Assembly: GCA_001873635.1 (NCBI GenBank)
Contig: MNZK01000033.1
Span: forward strand, 1 to 47,374
Direction of reading: 5' to 3'
Length of the DNA stretch: 47,374 nt
Source: Porphyromonadaceae bacterium CG2_30_38_12
GTDB lineage: Bacteria; Bacteroidota; Bacteroidia; Bacteroidales; Paludibacteraceae
The notes under the pieces were generated by a model. That model was given only the letters and a program-made list of their open reading frames with translations. It was not told the DNA's origin and ran no database searches. This document shows, in pieces, positions 1 to 9,987 of the stretch. The position numbers were made by a program, and so were the translations under genes. Numbering within the stretch: position 1 is the first letter of the stretch; the number at the start of each line of letters is the position of its first letter.

Positions 1-1
1 T

Positions 2-115
2 GGATTAAATTTGTGGAAAGGTTTAGATGAGTATTTCACATTCTACAACAATGAAAGATTACATCAATCATTGGATTATCAAACCCCAAAACAAAGGTAT
101 GAACTAGCGGCCTAA
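2..115 (+). mobile_element. IS3-family transposase (OrfB/integrase core), C-terminal fragment truncated by window edge
   Basis: Frame 2 reads GLNLWKGLDEYFTFYNNERLHQSLDYQTPKQRYELAA*, the typical 'YNNERLHQSLDYQTP' end of an IS3-type rve domain. Confidence 0.85.
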
Positions 116-181
116 AACGAGAATAACTTATTTTGTCTGAGCTCGGTGGGACGGCTCCACAAAAAAGTTATTTCCCGTTTT
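114..181 (+). terminator. Long imperfect hairpin directly after the transposase stop
   Basis: AAAACGAGAATAACTTATTTTGT pairs with ACAAAAAAGTTATTTCCCGTTTT (few mismatches); inner GAGC/GGCTC pairing. Confidence 0.5.
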
Positions 182-584
182 ATCCGAGTGGATACCAAAC
201 TTGCAGCAAAAAAAATATCTTAACTTGCTGCTGAAATTGTCCTATGATTAGGGAGTACTTTAAAAAAACTAAGCCCCTTCGGGGCGATATTATCGTAAAT
301 CATTTTAGATAAGAGCTTTCAGCAATTTCAGAAAATGTTTACCGGACAACACTGATTGATAATATCTAAAATGCTTTCGTTATTTTTTAATTACCTACGC
401 ACTTGCTTAATTTTTAAGCTAATATACTATTCTCAGATACTCAAACTGATTTTTACAATTTTTTTTGGTTAATTTTCACTACCTTTGCAAAAATTATTTG
501 CACCCAAAATACGGATTTGCGAAAACCTGTATGATTGAAATTCATGGAATGTAAATATCTGAATTATTTAGATATACAAAAAAA

Positions 585-1898
585 ATGGGAAATATTGTAG
601 CTATTGTCGGACGTCCAAACGTTGGTAAATCGACACTTTTCAACAGATTAACAAAAAGTCGCCGCGCAATTGTAAACGAAGAAGCCGGCACCACACGCGA
701 CCGCCAATATGGTAAATCAGAATGGGACGGACGCGAGTTTTCAGTGATTGACACAGGCGGCTGGGTTGTAAACTCAACGGATATTTTTGAAGATGAAATA
801 AAACGGCATGTGGTTTTAGCCATCGAGGAAGCCGATTTGATTTTATTTTTAGTAGATATTCAGAACGGAATTACTGACTACGACATGGAAGTAGCTCAAA
901 TTCTTCGCCGAACCACCAAGCCGGTAATTTTAGTTTCCAACAAAGCCGACACACACGAGTGGCAATTCAACGCAGCAGAATTTTATAAACTTGGCTTGGG
1001 CGAACCCTTTGTGATTTCAGCCATCAACGGCTTGGGTACCGGCGATTTGCTCGACCACATGCTTACCAAATTCAATTCAGACTACACCGAAGATATTGAC
1101 GAAAACCTGCCTCGATTTGCTGTTGTAGGGCGTCCCAATGCAGGCAAATCGTCTATTGTTAACGCATTTATGGGCGAAGAGCGTACCATTGTAACTGATG
1201 TTGCAGGCACCACCCGCGATGCCATCTACACCCATTTCAACAAGTTTGGACATGATTTTTACTTGGTGGACACCGCAGGAATACGGAAAAAAGCCAAAGT
1301 AAGCGAAGATTTGGAGTATTATTCGGTAGTACGCTCCATCCGAGCCATCGAAAATTCGGATGTTTGCATTCTGATGATCGATGCTACCCGCGGTTTGGAA
1401 AGTCAGGATTTAAACATTTTTTCGTTGATACAGAAAAATAAAAAAGGCTTGGTAGTATGTGTAAACAAGTGGGATTTGATTGAAAACAAAGAAGCCAACG
1501 ACATAAAAAAAATGGAGGCAGCTATTCGTGAACGTTTAGCACCTTTTGTTGATTTTCCAATTATTTTTACTTCTGCCACAACCAAACAACGCATATTGAA
1601 AGTCGTGGACACAGCAGTTGAAGTTTATGCCAATAAGTTTCGGAAAATTCCGACTGCAAAAATCAATGAATATTTGTTGCCACTTATCGAAAACTATCCG
1701 CCACCAGCAATCAAGGGGAAATACGTTAAAATCAAATACATTACACAGCTTCCGAACACATACATTCCTACTTTTGTGTTTTTTGCGAATCTGCCCCAGT
1801 ATGTAAAAGAACCTTACAAACGTTTTTTAGAGAATAAAATTCGTGCAAAATACGAATTTACAGGTACGCCCATGCAGCTTTTTATTCGGCAGAAATAA
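585..1898 (+). CDS. der: Ribosome biogenesis GTPase Der (EngA)
   Basis: Two GTPase domains (GRPNVGKST and GRPNAGKSS), DTGGW/DTAGI, NKAD/NKWD motifs, C-terminal KH-like domain. Confidence 0.97.
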   Translation: MGNIVAIVGRPNVGKSTLFNRLTKSRRAIVNEEAGTTRDRQYGKSEWDGREFSVIDTGGWVVNSTDIFEDEIKRHVVLAIEEADLILFLVDIQNGITDYDMEVAQILRRTTKPVILVSNKADTHEWQFNAAEFYKLGLGEPFVISAINGLGTGDLLDHMLTKFNSDYTEDIDENLPRFAVVGRPNAGKSSIVNAFMGEERTIVTDVAGTTRDAIYTHFNKFGHDFYLVDTAGIRKKAKVSEDLEYYSVVRSIRAIENSDVCILMIDATRGLESQDLNIFSLIQKNKKGLVVCVNKWDLIENKEANDIKKMEAAIRERLAPFVDFPIIFTSATTKQRILKVVDTAVEVYANKFRKIPTAKINEYLLPLIENYPPPAIKGKYVKIKYITQLPNTYIPTFVFFANLPQYVKEPYKRFLENKIRAKYEFTGTPMQLFIRQK

Positions 1899-1932
1899 GT
1901 CAATTATCACCATGCGAATGCCTTACTTAATA

Positions 1933-2928
1933 TTACTTTAATTTTTCGGTGAGCCGTCTTATTTCCAAAATGGGTGATGAGCGGTTATACAATATGTCGT
2001 AGATAGCATCCACAATTGGCATTTCGACCTGGTATTTTTCATTCAATTCGTGAATACATTTGGTTGCATAGTAGCCTTCGGCAATCATTTCCATTTCCAT
2101 TTGAGCTGTTTTCACCGAATAGCCTTTCCCTATCATGGTTCCAAACAAGCGATTACGGCTAAAATTGGAATAGGCAGTTACCAACAAATCGCCCAAATAG
2201 GCAGGTTCGTTGATGTCGCGATGCAAGGGATTGGTAGCATTGCAAAACCGACTTATTTCCTGTATAGCATTGGAAATGAGCACTGCCTGAAAATTGTCGC
2301 CATATTTTAGCCCGTGACAAATGCCGGCAGCAATAGAATAAATATTCTTCATTACGGAGGAATATTCAATTCCGAGAATATCGTCACTGATAGAAGTACG
2401 CACAAAACTAGTATTGAAACGTTGCGCAATCATACGCGCTTTTTCGCGCGAGGCACACCCAATAGTTAGGTAAGACAAGCGTTCGAGAGCAACCTCTTCG
2501 GCATGGCATGGACCAGCAAGTACCATCACATTTTCAGGTTTCACATCGTAATGTGCTTCAAAATAATCAGAAACAATCATGTTTTCATCAGGCACAATGC
2601 CTTTGATGGCAGTAATAATTGTTTTACGGGATAAATTGCGACGTAGCTTTTTGAGATGCTGTTTTAAAAATGGCGACGGAATGGCAAAAATTAAAATGTC
2701 AGAGGTATCCACTACATGATTGATATTGCTCGTGAAATGAATTCGATCGGTATCGAATTTTATACCAGTCAGATAGGATGGATTTTTGCTCATACGAATA
2801 AACTCATCAATCTGATCCTGTCTACGCATATACCAATTAATAGCATCGGAATTTACCAAAGCAATTTTAGCAATTGCCGTAGCCCAGCTACCACCGCCCA
2901 ATACTGCTATTTTACTTTTTTCGTTCAT
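1933..2928 (-). CDS. gpsA: NAD(P)H-dependent glycerol-3-phosphate dehydrogenase
   Basis: GGGSWATAIA Rossmann motif, VLAGPCHAEEV, SVMKNIYSIAAGI, LGDLLVTAYS. Confidence 0.95.
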   Translation of the reverse strand: MNEKSKIAVLGGGSWATAIAKIALVNSDAINWYMRRQDQIDEFIRMSKNPSYLTGIKFDTDRIHFTSNINHVVDTSDILIFAIPSPFLKQHLKKLRRNLSRKTIITAIKGIVPDENMIVSDYFEAHYDVKPENVMVLAGPCHAEEVALERLSYLTIGCASREKARMIAQRFNTSFVRTSISDDILGIEYSSVMKNIYSIAAGICHGLKYGDNFQAVLISNAIQEISRFCNATNPLHRDINEPAYLGDLLVTAYSNFSRNRLFGTMIGKGYSVKTAQMEMEMIAEGYYATKCIHELNEKYQVEMPIVDAIYDILYNRSSPILEIRRLTEKLK

Positions 2929-2943
2929 ACTTCCCTACCCTTT

Positions 2944-4665
2944 TTACAATTTTGCTATCCACGCAGCTACTTCCTCTTTAGATGGGTTGATTAATTCTAA
3001 TTTGCTTTTTTTATTTAGTCCACACATGTCTTGATGGAATTTATTAGGATTCAACCCCTTTAAATCAGTAACCAAAGCAATGCCCATTTTTTGAATAACA
3101 TCCACCCATGCTTCGGGTATTCCGAGAGCTAAATACTTATCCAGGCTATCTTTTTTTGCTGCTTTTTCGGGCTTCATTTGTGGGAAAAATAGCACTTCCT
3201 GTATAGCTACCTGACCTGTCATAAGCATTACAAGGCGATCCATTCCAATGCCCATGCCCGATGTAGGTGGCATGCCATATTCCAACGAGCGAACAAAATC
3301 CATATCAATAAACATAGCCTCATCGTCTCCCTTTTCGCTCAATTTCAACTGTTCCTGAAAACGTTCCAGCTGATCAATCGGGTCGTTGAGTTCCGAATAG
3401 GCATTTGCTAATTCTTTTCCATTCACCATGAGTTCAAATCGTTCCGTAAGTTCAGGATTATCCCTATGGCGCTTACAAAGCGGTGACATCTCGCGTGGAT
3501 AATCTGTAATGAAAGTCGGTTGTATGTAATTTCCCTCACATTTTTCACCAAAAATTTCGTCGATAAGTTTCCCTTTGCCCATCGTTTCATCGGCTTCGAT
3601 ATGAAGTGATTTGCACACTTCACGCAGTTGCTTGTCGTCCATGCCATTGATATCTATACCCGTATGCTCTTTGATGGCATCTATCATTGTGATACGTTTG
3701 AAAGGCGTTTTGAAGCTTATGGCTTTATCACCCACCTTTATTTCATTTGTTCCATTTACGTCTAGGCATATTTTTTCAATCATGTTTTCAGTAAATGTCA
3801 TCATCCAGTTATAATCTTTGTAAGCCACATAAATTTCCATGGCTGTAAATTCCGGATTGTGAGTACGGTCCATACCTTCGTTCCGAAAGTTTTTTGAAAA
3901 TTCATAAACGCCCTCAAAACCACCCACAATAAGGCGTTTGAGATACAATTCATCTGCCACGCGCAAGTAAAGTGGCATGTCCAAAGCATTGTGATGGGTA
4001 ATGAACGGACGCGCAGATGCACCGCCGGGGATGGATTGCAAAATAGGCGTTTCAACCTCCAAATAGCCTTCGGCATTGAAATAGTCCCGCATGGATTGAT
4101 ATACTTTGGTACGTTTCAGGAAAATATTTTTCACGCCTTCGTTTACGACTAAATCCACATAGCGTTGCCGGTATCGCTGTTCGGGGTCTTCGAAAGCATC
4201 AAAAGCAACGCCATCTTTATACTTTACAATAGGAAGCGGACGAAGCGATTTGCTCAACACAGTAAGTTCCTGAGCATGAACACTTATTTCACCCATTTGC
4301 GTTCGAAACACAAAGCCTTTAATGCCAATAAAATCACCAATATCCAAGAGTTTTTTGAAAACCACATTGTACATTTCAGGTTGAGCATCCGTGCTAATAT
4401 CATCGCGGCTGATGTACACTTGTATGCGTCCATGAGCATCTTGCAACTCAACAAATGAAGCTTTTCCCATTATGCGACGGCTCATTATGCGCCCCGCAAC
4501 ACAAACCATGTTGCCACTTTCAGCATCCTTAAAGTTCGCTTTTATTTCGGTTGAGTAAGCATCGATTGGGTACAATGCAGCAGGATAGGGATCGATGCCA
4601 AGTTTACGTAATTCGTCTAAACTTTGACGTCTGAGTTGTTCTTGTTCACTAAGTTCTATGTTCAT
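2944..4665 (-). CDS. lysS: Lysyl-tRNA synthetase (class II) with C-terminal extension
   Basis: Class II motifs (FRNEGMDRTHNPEFT, GMGIGMDRLVM). Start placed at MNIELSEQEQ (4665); the ORF extension to 4716 overlaps a TACTTTTG promoter-like motif. Confidence 0.96.
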   Translation of the reverse strand: MNIELSEQEQLRRQSLDELRKLGIDPYPAALYPIDAYSTEIKANFKDAESGNMVCVAGRIMSRRIMGKASFVELQDAHGRIQVYISRDDISTDAQPEMYNVVFKKLLDIGDFIGIKGFVFRTQMGEISVHAQELTVLSKSLRPLPIVKYKDGVAFDAFEDPEQRYRQRYVDLVVNEGVKNIFLKRTKVYQSMRDYFNAEGYLEVETPILQSIPGGASARPFITHHNALDMPLYLRVADELYLKRLIVGGFEGVYEFSKNFRNEGMDRTHNPEFTAMEIYVAYKDYNWMMTFTENMIEKICLDVNGTNEIKVGDKAISFKTPFKRITMIDAIKEHTGIDINGMDDKQLREVCKSLHIEADETMGKGKLIDEIFGEKCEGNYIQPTFITDYPREMSPLCKRHRDNPELTERFELMVNGKELANAYSELNDPIDQLERFQEQLKLSEKGDDEAMFIDMDFVRSLEYGMPPTSGMGIGMDRLVMLMTGQVAIQEVLFFPQMKPEKAAKKDSLDKYLALGIPEAWVDVIQKMGIALVTDLKGLNPNKFHQDMCGLNKKSKLELINPSKEEVAAWIAKL

Positions 4666-4689
4666 AATAATATTTATGCAAAAGTGGGG

Positions 4690-4697
4690 CAAAAGTA
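4690..4697 (-). promoter_or_regulatory. Bacteroidota -7-like element (TACTTTTG) upstream of lysS
   Basis: CAAAAGTA on + strand reads TACTTTTG on - strand, 25 nt upstream of the preferred lysS ATG. Confidence 0.35.
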
Positions 4698-5288
4698 CAA
4701 AAAAATGCGCAAACAAAGGCTAACTTTGTTTAAATAAGTTGCTGTTACAACTCAATACTGTCCATGCAAAAAACATTTTGCGGCATCTAAATCAAATTCA
4801 TAGCTCTTTTGCTAAAGACATAAACGCTTGTCAAACAAAAAAAATTGAACTATCGTTAAAATGATTAATAAGCTTGAAATCGCTATTCCTTTTGCTTTTA
4901 AATCCAACGAAAAAGCTAAAAATACTTTTTAAATCAAATTTTTCTCTAATTTCAGCTGTACTGTTGGTCAGTTTTTCAATTTTTTTTTAACAATAAGTAC
5001 AACATTGGCAGCAGAATTTATCAATAATTAAACTGAAAATTCTACTGCCGACAATGAACAACTAAGATATTATATTTAAAAGACTGCAGATTATTCTTAT
5101 AAAGAAGCTGCAATTTATTCAGCACAAAAAATTAAAATAAAACGGATATGTAAAAATGATGATTTTTGTACACAAAAAAGTTGTTGACAAAGTTGATATA
5201 TCTATTTTCTGCGATTTCAATGCAGCATTAAAACAAGTATCTTTAGAAAAATTAAAATTTAGTTACTCCCGTTTTTACAAAAATAAGT

Positions 5289-5687
5289 TTAGTTTTCTTC
5301 GTGCGTACACAAGCCAACAATTGTGTGGAATGTATCATGAAGTCTTATTAAATCTTTTGTTATGACCTCGTTCGAGGCATTTGCTTTAACTTTTGCATCC
5401 AATGCTTTGCTTTGTTTCACAATAAGTTTCAAATTCTTTTTAATGTTTTTAATATCTTTAAATTCCGCAGGTATTGGAGAATTTTGCTAAGCAATAGCAT
5501 TTTTAACTAACTCTTCGCTTCGGCTTCTGATAGGTTTGAAGTCGCCATCCTCCATGGGATGAAAAGTTTCGCCAATACTCCTGTGAAAACGATTTTTTTC
5601 GCGCCAATCAATTTTTGATTGGGAACTGACAAAATTTGTTGCAATCAAAATGCTTGCTAATAAGAAAACTGTTGTTAAGTTTTTCAT
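5289..5687 (-). pseudogene. Small secreted protein interrupted by a single in-frame TAG
   Basis: MKNLTTVFLLASILIATNFVSSQSKIDWREKNRFHRSIGETFHPMEDGDFKPIRSRSEELVKNAIA*QNSPIPAEFKDIKNIKKNLKLIVKQSKALDAKVKANASNEVITKDLIRLHDTFHTIVGLCTHEEN*; same frame across the TAG at 5487-5489. Confidence 0.65.
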
Positions 5688-5802
5688 TATTTTGTTTGAT
5701 AACTTGTAGATTAATGAATTTTATTTTATTTTGCTTTGATACAATTTTTTGTTCGTTTTGTTTGAATTTTCTGTAATTTTTAATCATAAAAAAAAGAATT
5801 CG

Positions 5803-5810
5803 TATCTTTG
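5803..5810 (+). promoter_or_regulatory. Putative -7 element TATCTTTG upstream of the nucleotidyltransferase/GHMP kinase gene
   Basis: TAnnTTTG match 30 nt upstream of the ATG; no clear -33 element. Confidence 0.35.
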
Positions 5811-5839
5811 CATTCGTTTTTACAAACAAACATGGAATT

Positions 5840-6973
5840 ATGACTAAAAAAGTATTTGTTAGCGGATGTTATGATATGCTACATAGTGGGCATGTTGCGT
5901 TTTTTGAAGAGGCTGCCAGCTACGGCGATTTGTATGTTGGTATTGGTTCCGACAAGACTATCAATGCACTGAAAGCCCGCAAAACAATCAATTCGGATGC
6001 CGAGCGACTATATATGGTAAAGTCCCTCAAAGCTGTGAAAGATGCATGGATTAACCAAGGCAATGGATTGCTCGATTTTTTGGACGAACTAAGAGCCCTT
6101 CAACCTGATATTTTCTTTGTAAATGCCGATGGTCACACTGCTGCCAAAGAAGCTCTTTGCCAAAAGCTTGGAATACAATATCTTGTTAGTCAGCGCCTTC
6201 CTCATGGCAATTTGCCTACTCGCTCCACTACTGCCCTGCGTCAGGAGTGTCGTATTCCCTACCGAATCGACCTTGCTGGTGGTTGGTTAGACCAGCCCTA
6301 TGTAAGTAAATATGCATCGGGCGCTGTTATTACTATTTGCATAGAGCCCGACTATGAGTTCAACGACCGCAGCGGCATGTCCACCAGTAGCCGCAAAAAA
6401 GCTATCGAACTTTGGCAAACGGATATCCCTGAAGGCGACAAAGAAAAGCTAGCACGGACACTTTTTTGTTTTGAGAATCCTCCAGGAACAAAATATGTTA
6501 GTGGCTCGCAAGATGCTTTAGGCATAACAATGCCTGGATTGAACAAATTTTACTATGAAGGCGATTTCTGGCCTACACAACTGGAAAGTGTTATGGATGC
6601 TGATATATTGGATTGGTTGGAAGAGCGTTTGTGGCTCGTTCCGCTTTATCCACGTCATCAGGGCTACGATGTACTCGCCGACACGCACTTTGACCAAACG
6701 CGCGTTAGTGCATTAAGCAAGGCAACAGATGCTTGCTGGCATGCCATTCTTTCAAAAGATGCTGTGGCAGTGGGCAACTCTATTTCGGCAGCATTCGATG
6801 CTCAAATTAGTATGTTCCCACACATGGTTAATGCCGACATTTTGGAGCAAATTGAAGCTACAAAACACAATGTACTCGGCTGGAAAGTAAGCGGTGCCGG
6901 TGGGGGTGGCTATCTGATATATTTTAGTGAATCACTACTTAAAAATGCGATTCAAATTCGAATTCGCAGGTAA
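5840..6973 (+). CDS. Fused cytidylyltransferase-like nucleotidyltransferase and GHMP-kinase-like protein
   Basis: N-terminal GCYDMLHSGHVAFFEEA (HxGH) and RSTTALR; C-terminal IPYRIDLAGGWLDQP and KVSGAGGGGYLIYF, which resemble GHMP kinase motifs 1 and 3. Confidence 0.8.
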   Translation: MTKKVFVSGCYDMLHSGHVAFFEEAASYGDLYVGIGSDKTINALKARKTINSDAERLYMVKSLKAVKDAWINQGNGLLDFLDELRALQPDIFFVNADGHTAAKEALCQKLGIQYLVSQRLPHGNLPTRSTTALRQECRIPYRIDLAGGWLDQPYVSKYASGAVITICIEPDYEFNDRSGMSTSSRKKAIELWQTDIPEGDKEKLARTLFCFENPPGTKYVSGSQDALGITMPGLNKFYYEGDFWPTQLESVMDADILDWLEERLWLVPLYPRHQGYDVLADTHFDQTRVSALSKATDACWHAILSKDAVAVGNSISAAFDAQISMFPHMVNADILEQIEATKHNVLGWKVSGAGGGGYLIYFSESLLKNAIQIRIRR

Positions 6974-7006
6974 AAATAGGCTATCAGATATTGCATTGAA
7001 TTTCAC

Positions 7007-7456
7007 TCAAAGTGTTGTATAATCAGGAATTTCTTGGTGAAAAATATATTTTGAGTGAATACTATCCACCCAACAACAATAATGTGTCAAACCATTACTA
7101 ATAATAAGGTAACTGACTTTTAACTTGGAATTATACACGGCGGCTTGATCAAAAGTTTGCTGGGTTATTTTTACACTTGGAGCTTTCAGTTCAACAATTA
7201 CCAACGCTTCAGCTTGTTCATTGTAAATAACTGCATCACATCGCTTATTCATGCCATTCAAGTTAAGTTGCTGTTCAATAGCGATGTAGCCAGCTGGGTA
7301 TTTTTTTTCTTCTATTAAATATCGAATAAAATTTTGGCGAACCCATTCTTCGGGCGTGCACAACACAAACTTCTTACGTTGCGAATCCCAAATATATGTT
7401 TTATTGTTTTGAGTTTTTATACGAAAATCATACAATGGGAGATTCAGTTGCCACAT
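7007..7456 (-). CDS. Stand-alone type I restriction HsdR N-terminal-domain-like (PD-(D/E)XK) protein
   Basis: IEQQLNLNGMNKRCDAVIYNEQAEALVIVELKAP: E...D...ExK pattern of HSDR_N-type nuclease folds. Confidence 0.75.
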   Translation of the reverse strand: MWQLNLPLYDFRIKTQNNKTYIWDSQRKKFVLCTPEEWVRQNFIRYLIEEKKYPAGYIAIEQQLNLNGMNKRCDAVIYNEQAEALVIVELKAPSVKITQQTFDQAAVYNSKLKVSYLIISNGLTHYCCWVDSIHSKYIFHQEIPDYTTL

Positions 7457-7488
7457 TTTTTGTTACTTTTGCCTTTGTTTATATTAAA

Positions 7489-7506
7489 TAGCCATTTGAA
7501 TGGCTA
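7489..7506. repeat. Inverted repeat TAGCCAT-TTGA-ATGGCTA in divergent intergenic region
   Basis: Perfect 7-bp arms, 4-nt spacer, between the divergent HsdR_N-like gene and amn. Confidence 0.5.
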
Positions 7507-7565
7507 AGATAATATAATTTATTCAATTAGCAGCATTTTTTTTAACTTGCATTAATTAATTCAGT

Positions 7566-8339
7566 ATGAAATCGAAAAGAGAAATTGTAGAAAACTGGTT
7601 GCCCCGCTACACGAAGCGATCCTTATCAGATTTTACCGAATATATTTTGCTCACTAATTTCAATAATTATGTGGAGCTGTTTGCGCAATGGTACAATGTG
7701 CCAGTATTAGGTCGCGATGGCACCATGATTAATGCTTCGGCAGAGGGAATTACCATCATTAATTTTGGCATGGGTAGCCCCAATGCTGCCATTATTATGG
7801 ATATATTATCAGCCATAGAGCCCAAAGCCGTATTGTTTTTGGGCAAATGTGGTGGTTTGCGCGACAAAAATAAAATAGGCGAATACATACTGCCTATTGC
7901 AGCTATTCGAGGCGAGGGCACTTCAAACGACTATTTTCCTGCTGAGATACCTGCACTTCCAGCATTTAGTTTGCAGCGTGCCGTGTCATCCAATATTCGT
8001 GACTTTGGTAAAGATTATTGGACAGGAACCGTTTACACGACCAACCGTCGTGTATGGGAGCATGATTTAAAATTTAAGGATTATTTGCGCGCAACTCACG
8101 CTTTAGGTATTGATATGGAAACTGCCACTCTTTTTTCGGTTGGTTTCTACAACAGCATTCCAACAGGAGCTTTGTTGCTCATTTCGGACATGCCTCTACA
8201 CGAAGATGGCATTAAAACCTCGGAAAGTGACAAAAAAGTAACTGCCAATTATGTAGAAGAGCACATCAAGATAGGCATAAAATCGCTTACTTCACTTATG
8301 AATAATAGCAAAACCATAAAACATTTGAGATTTGAATAA
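7566..8339 (+). CDS. amn: AMP nucleosidase
   Basis: Short AMP nucleosidase / PNP-like sequence: NFGMGSPNAAI, FLGKCGGLRDKNKIGEYILP, GIDMETATLFSVGF, LLISDMPL. Confidence 0.9.
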   Translation: MKSKREIVENWLPRYTKRSLSDFTEYILLTNFNNYVELFAQWYNVPVLGRDGTMINASAEGITIINFGMGSPNAAIIMDILSAIEPKAVLFLGKCGGLRDKNKIGEYILPIAAIRGEGTSNDYFPAEIPALPAFSLQRAVSSNIRDFGKDYWTGTVYTTNRRVWEHDLKFKDYLRATHALGIDMETATLFSVGFYNSIPTGALLLISDMPLHEDGIKTSESDKKVTANYVEEHIKIGIKSLTSLMNNSKTIKHLRFE

Positions 8340-8451
8340 TTGTATTTTAGATAATTTTCTTTCTATTTACAGTATTACTCAAACAAATCGTTTCATTGGC
8401 TTGTTGTAATAGCACAAAAGTTTTATTACTAACCTTATAATGCATGCAATC

Positions 8452-8694
8452 ATGGAAGAAAAGCTAATTACATTACGAAATTACGAATCGATGGTAGATG
8501 CTTTGTTTGATCAAGAGGTTCTACGCGATAATGGTATTGAATGTGCACTCAACAATGGCGATGCAGTAGATTTATATCCTATGTTTGGTAAAATTAATGA
8601 TGGCTTGCGCATTCTTGTTTTTGAGAATGACTACGAGAAAGCCTTGTCAATTTTAGATGAATATAAGACGCTTACTACAAACGAAATGCATTGA
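8452..8694 (+). CDS. DUF2007-like putative signal-transducing protein
   Basis: MEEKLITLRNYESMVDALFDQEVLRDNGIECALNNGD...LRILVFENDYEKALSILDEY resembles DUF2007. Confidence 0.7.
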   Translation: MEEKLITLRNYESMVDALFDQEVLRDNGIECALNNGDAVDLYPMFGKINDGLRILVFENDYEKALSILDEYKTLTTNEMH

Positions 8695-9718
8695 GTGAAG
8701 TAGCTATGCTAAATTGGTAAGCAGTATTACCTACCTGAAAATTACTCATTCCGAATCCAACGTGGAACTTATACAATTTAATGCCGCCACCAAATGAGAA
8801 ACCTGCCGAACTTTTAAAACCTGGCATTTTTAGCTCTTCATGACGTCGGTGATTGTACGATGCTGCCAAATAAAAATTCTTTCCAGGTACAAATTCAACC
8901 CCAAAAATGCTATGTCGAAAAGCCATATCCACGAAACTTATGGATGATGCATCGGTGCTATTTGCGGTTAAATTATCTTGCGGTTGGTTGATGCTTGCAT
9001 AATTCAAATTCCAATGCTGCAAATTGTGTAATGTCATTGAAATACGAAAAGGCGCATGGGCGAGTTTTTTACTGACCCCCAGCTGAATGTCGAATGGTAG
9101 AGGCTCATAATGCTGGCCCGATTCGTTACTATAGTATCCTTTTAGCTGCGTTCCTACGTTACGCAATACCAAGCCAGCTGAAAAAAAATGAGCCGAATCG
9201 TTGTAATTAACCCCCGCATCAAAAGCAACACCATAACTTGAATAGCCTTCAAAAAAGGAGAAAATTGGTTTGAGCGTTGCACCAGCAGTAAGCTGGCTTG
9301 AAATAGGTCTTGCATAAACAATATTCAGCGCCATGTCTTTGGCAGTAAAAGTACCCTCCGAAACATTTAATTCCGAACGTTTATCAAAAGTTCCATAATC
9401 AATATATTGCACACCTACAGCAAAATAGTTGTTGCTACGACCAGAAAAACCATACATAACCGAACCAAACTGAATGTCGGCAAGATAATTAGCCATACTC
9501 AAACTAAGCTGTTTGCTTGATTCGGAACTTAAAGCAGCAGGATTACGAAAGGCAAAACTTAAATCATTTTCCCGAAGAGATACATTAGTTCCACCTAAGG
9601 CAGCAATACGCGAGGAAACTGGCAAGTCTAAAAAAGAGTAAACCGCATTTCCTGCTTGCGAGAAAAGTTGTAAAGACAAAAATATTAGGATGAAAGAGAG
9701 CACAAATTGACGATACAT
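8675..9718 (-). CDS. porQ: Type IX secretion system protein PorQ
   Basis: Signal peptide, then YSFLDLPVSSRIAALGGTNVSLRENDLSFAFRNPAALS and beta-barrel-like repeats typical of PorQ. Confidence 0.88.
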   Translation of the reverse strand: MYRQFVLSFILIFLSLQLFSQAGNAVYSFLDLPVSSRIAALGGTNVSLRENDLSFAFRNPAALSSESSKQLSLSMANYLADIQFGSVMYGFSGRSNNYFAVGVQYIDYGTFDKRSELNVSEGTFTAKDMALNIVYARPISSQLTAGATLKPIFSFFEGYSSYGVAFDAGVNYNDSAHFFSAGLVLRNVGTQLKGYYSNESGQHYEPLPFDIQLGVSKKLAHAPFRISMTLHNLQHWNLNYASINQPQDNLTANSTDASSISFVDMAFRHSIFGVEFVPGKNFYLAASYNHRRHEELKMPGFKSSAGFSFGGGIKLYKFHVGFGMSNFQVGNTAYQFSIATSLNAFRL

Positions 9719-9987
9719 GTAGCCTGATTTTTGATTTTGAATTCAAAGATAATTCATTTAATTGGTATTTGCAATGACTATCACGAAACATTACACGGCT
9801 ATATGAACGTAAAAAATCGAAAAAATTATATTTACACCGCAAAAAATAATGACTTAATCAAGCTATTGATGCTCATTTAGAATGATTTTTGAAATAATAT
9901 TGATTTTTTATCGTTTAAAGAAATGAAGATTCAAAAAATAATATTACATTTGCCCTTCAGAAAAAACATATAAAACTGCATAAAAAA

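Noticed and set aside
5156-5365. 69-aa plus-strand ORF
   Set aside because: Overlaps antisense the C-terminal half of the TAG-interrupted secreted protein, which looks more protein-like; no domain match.
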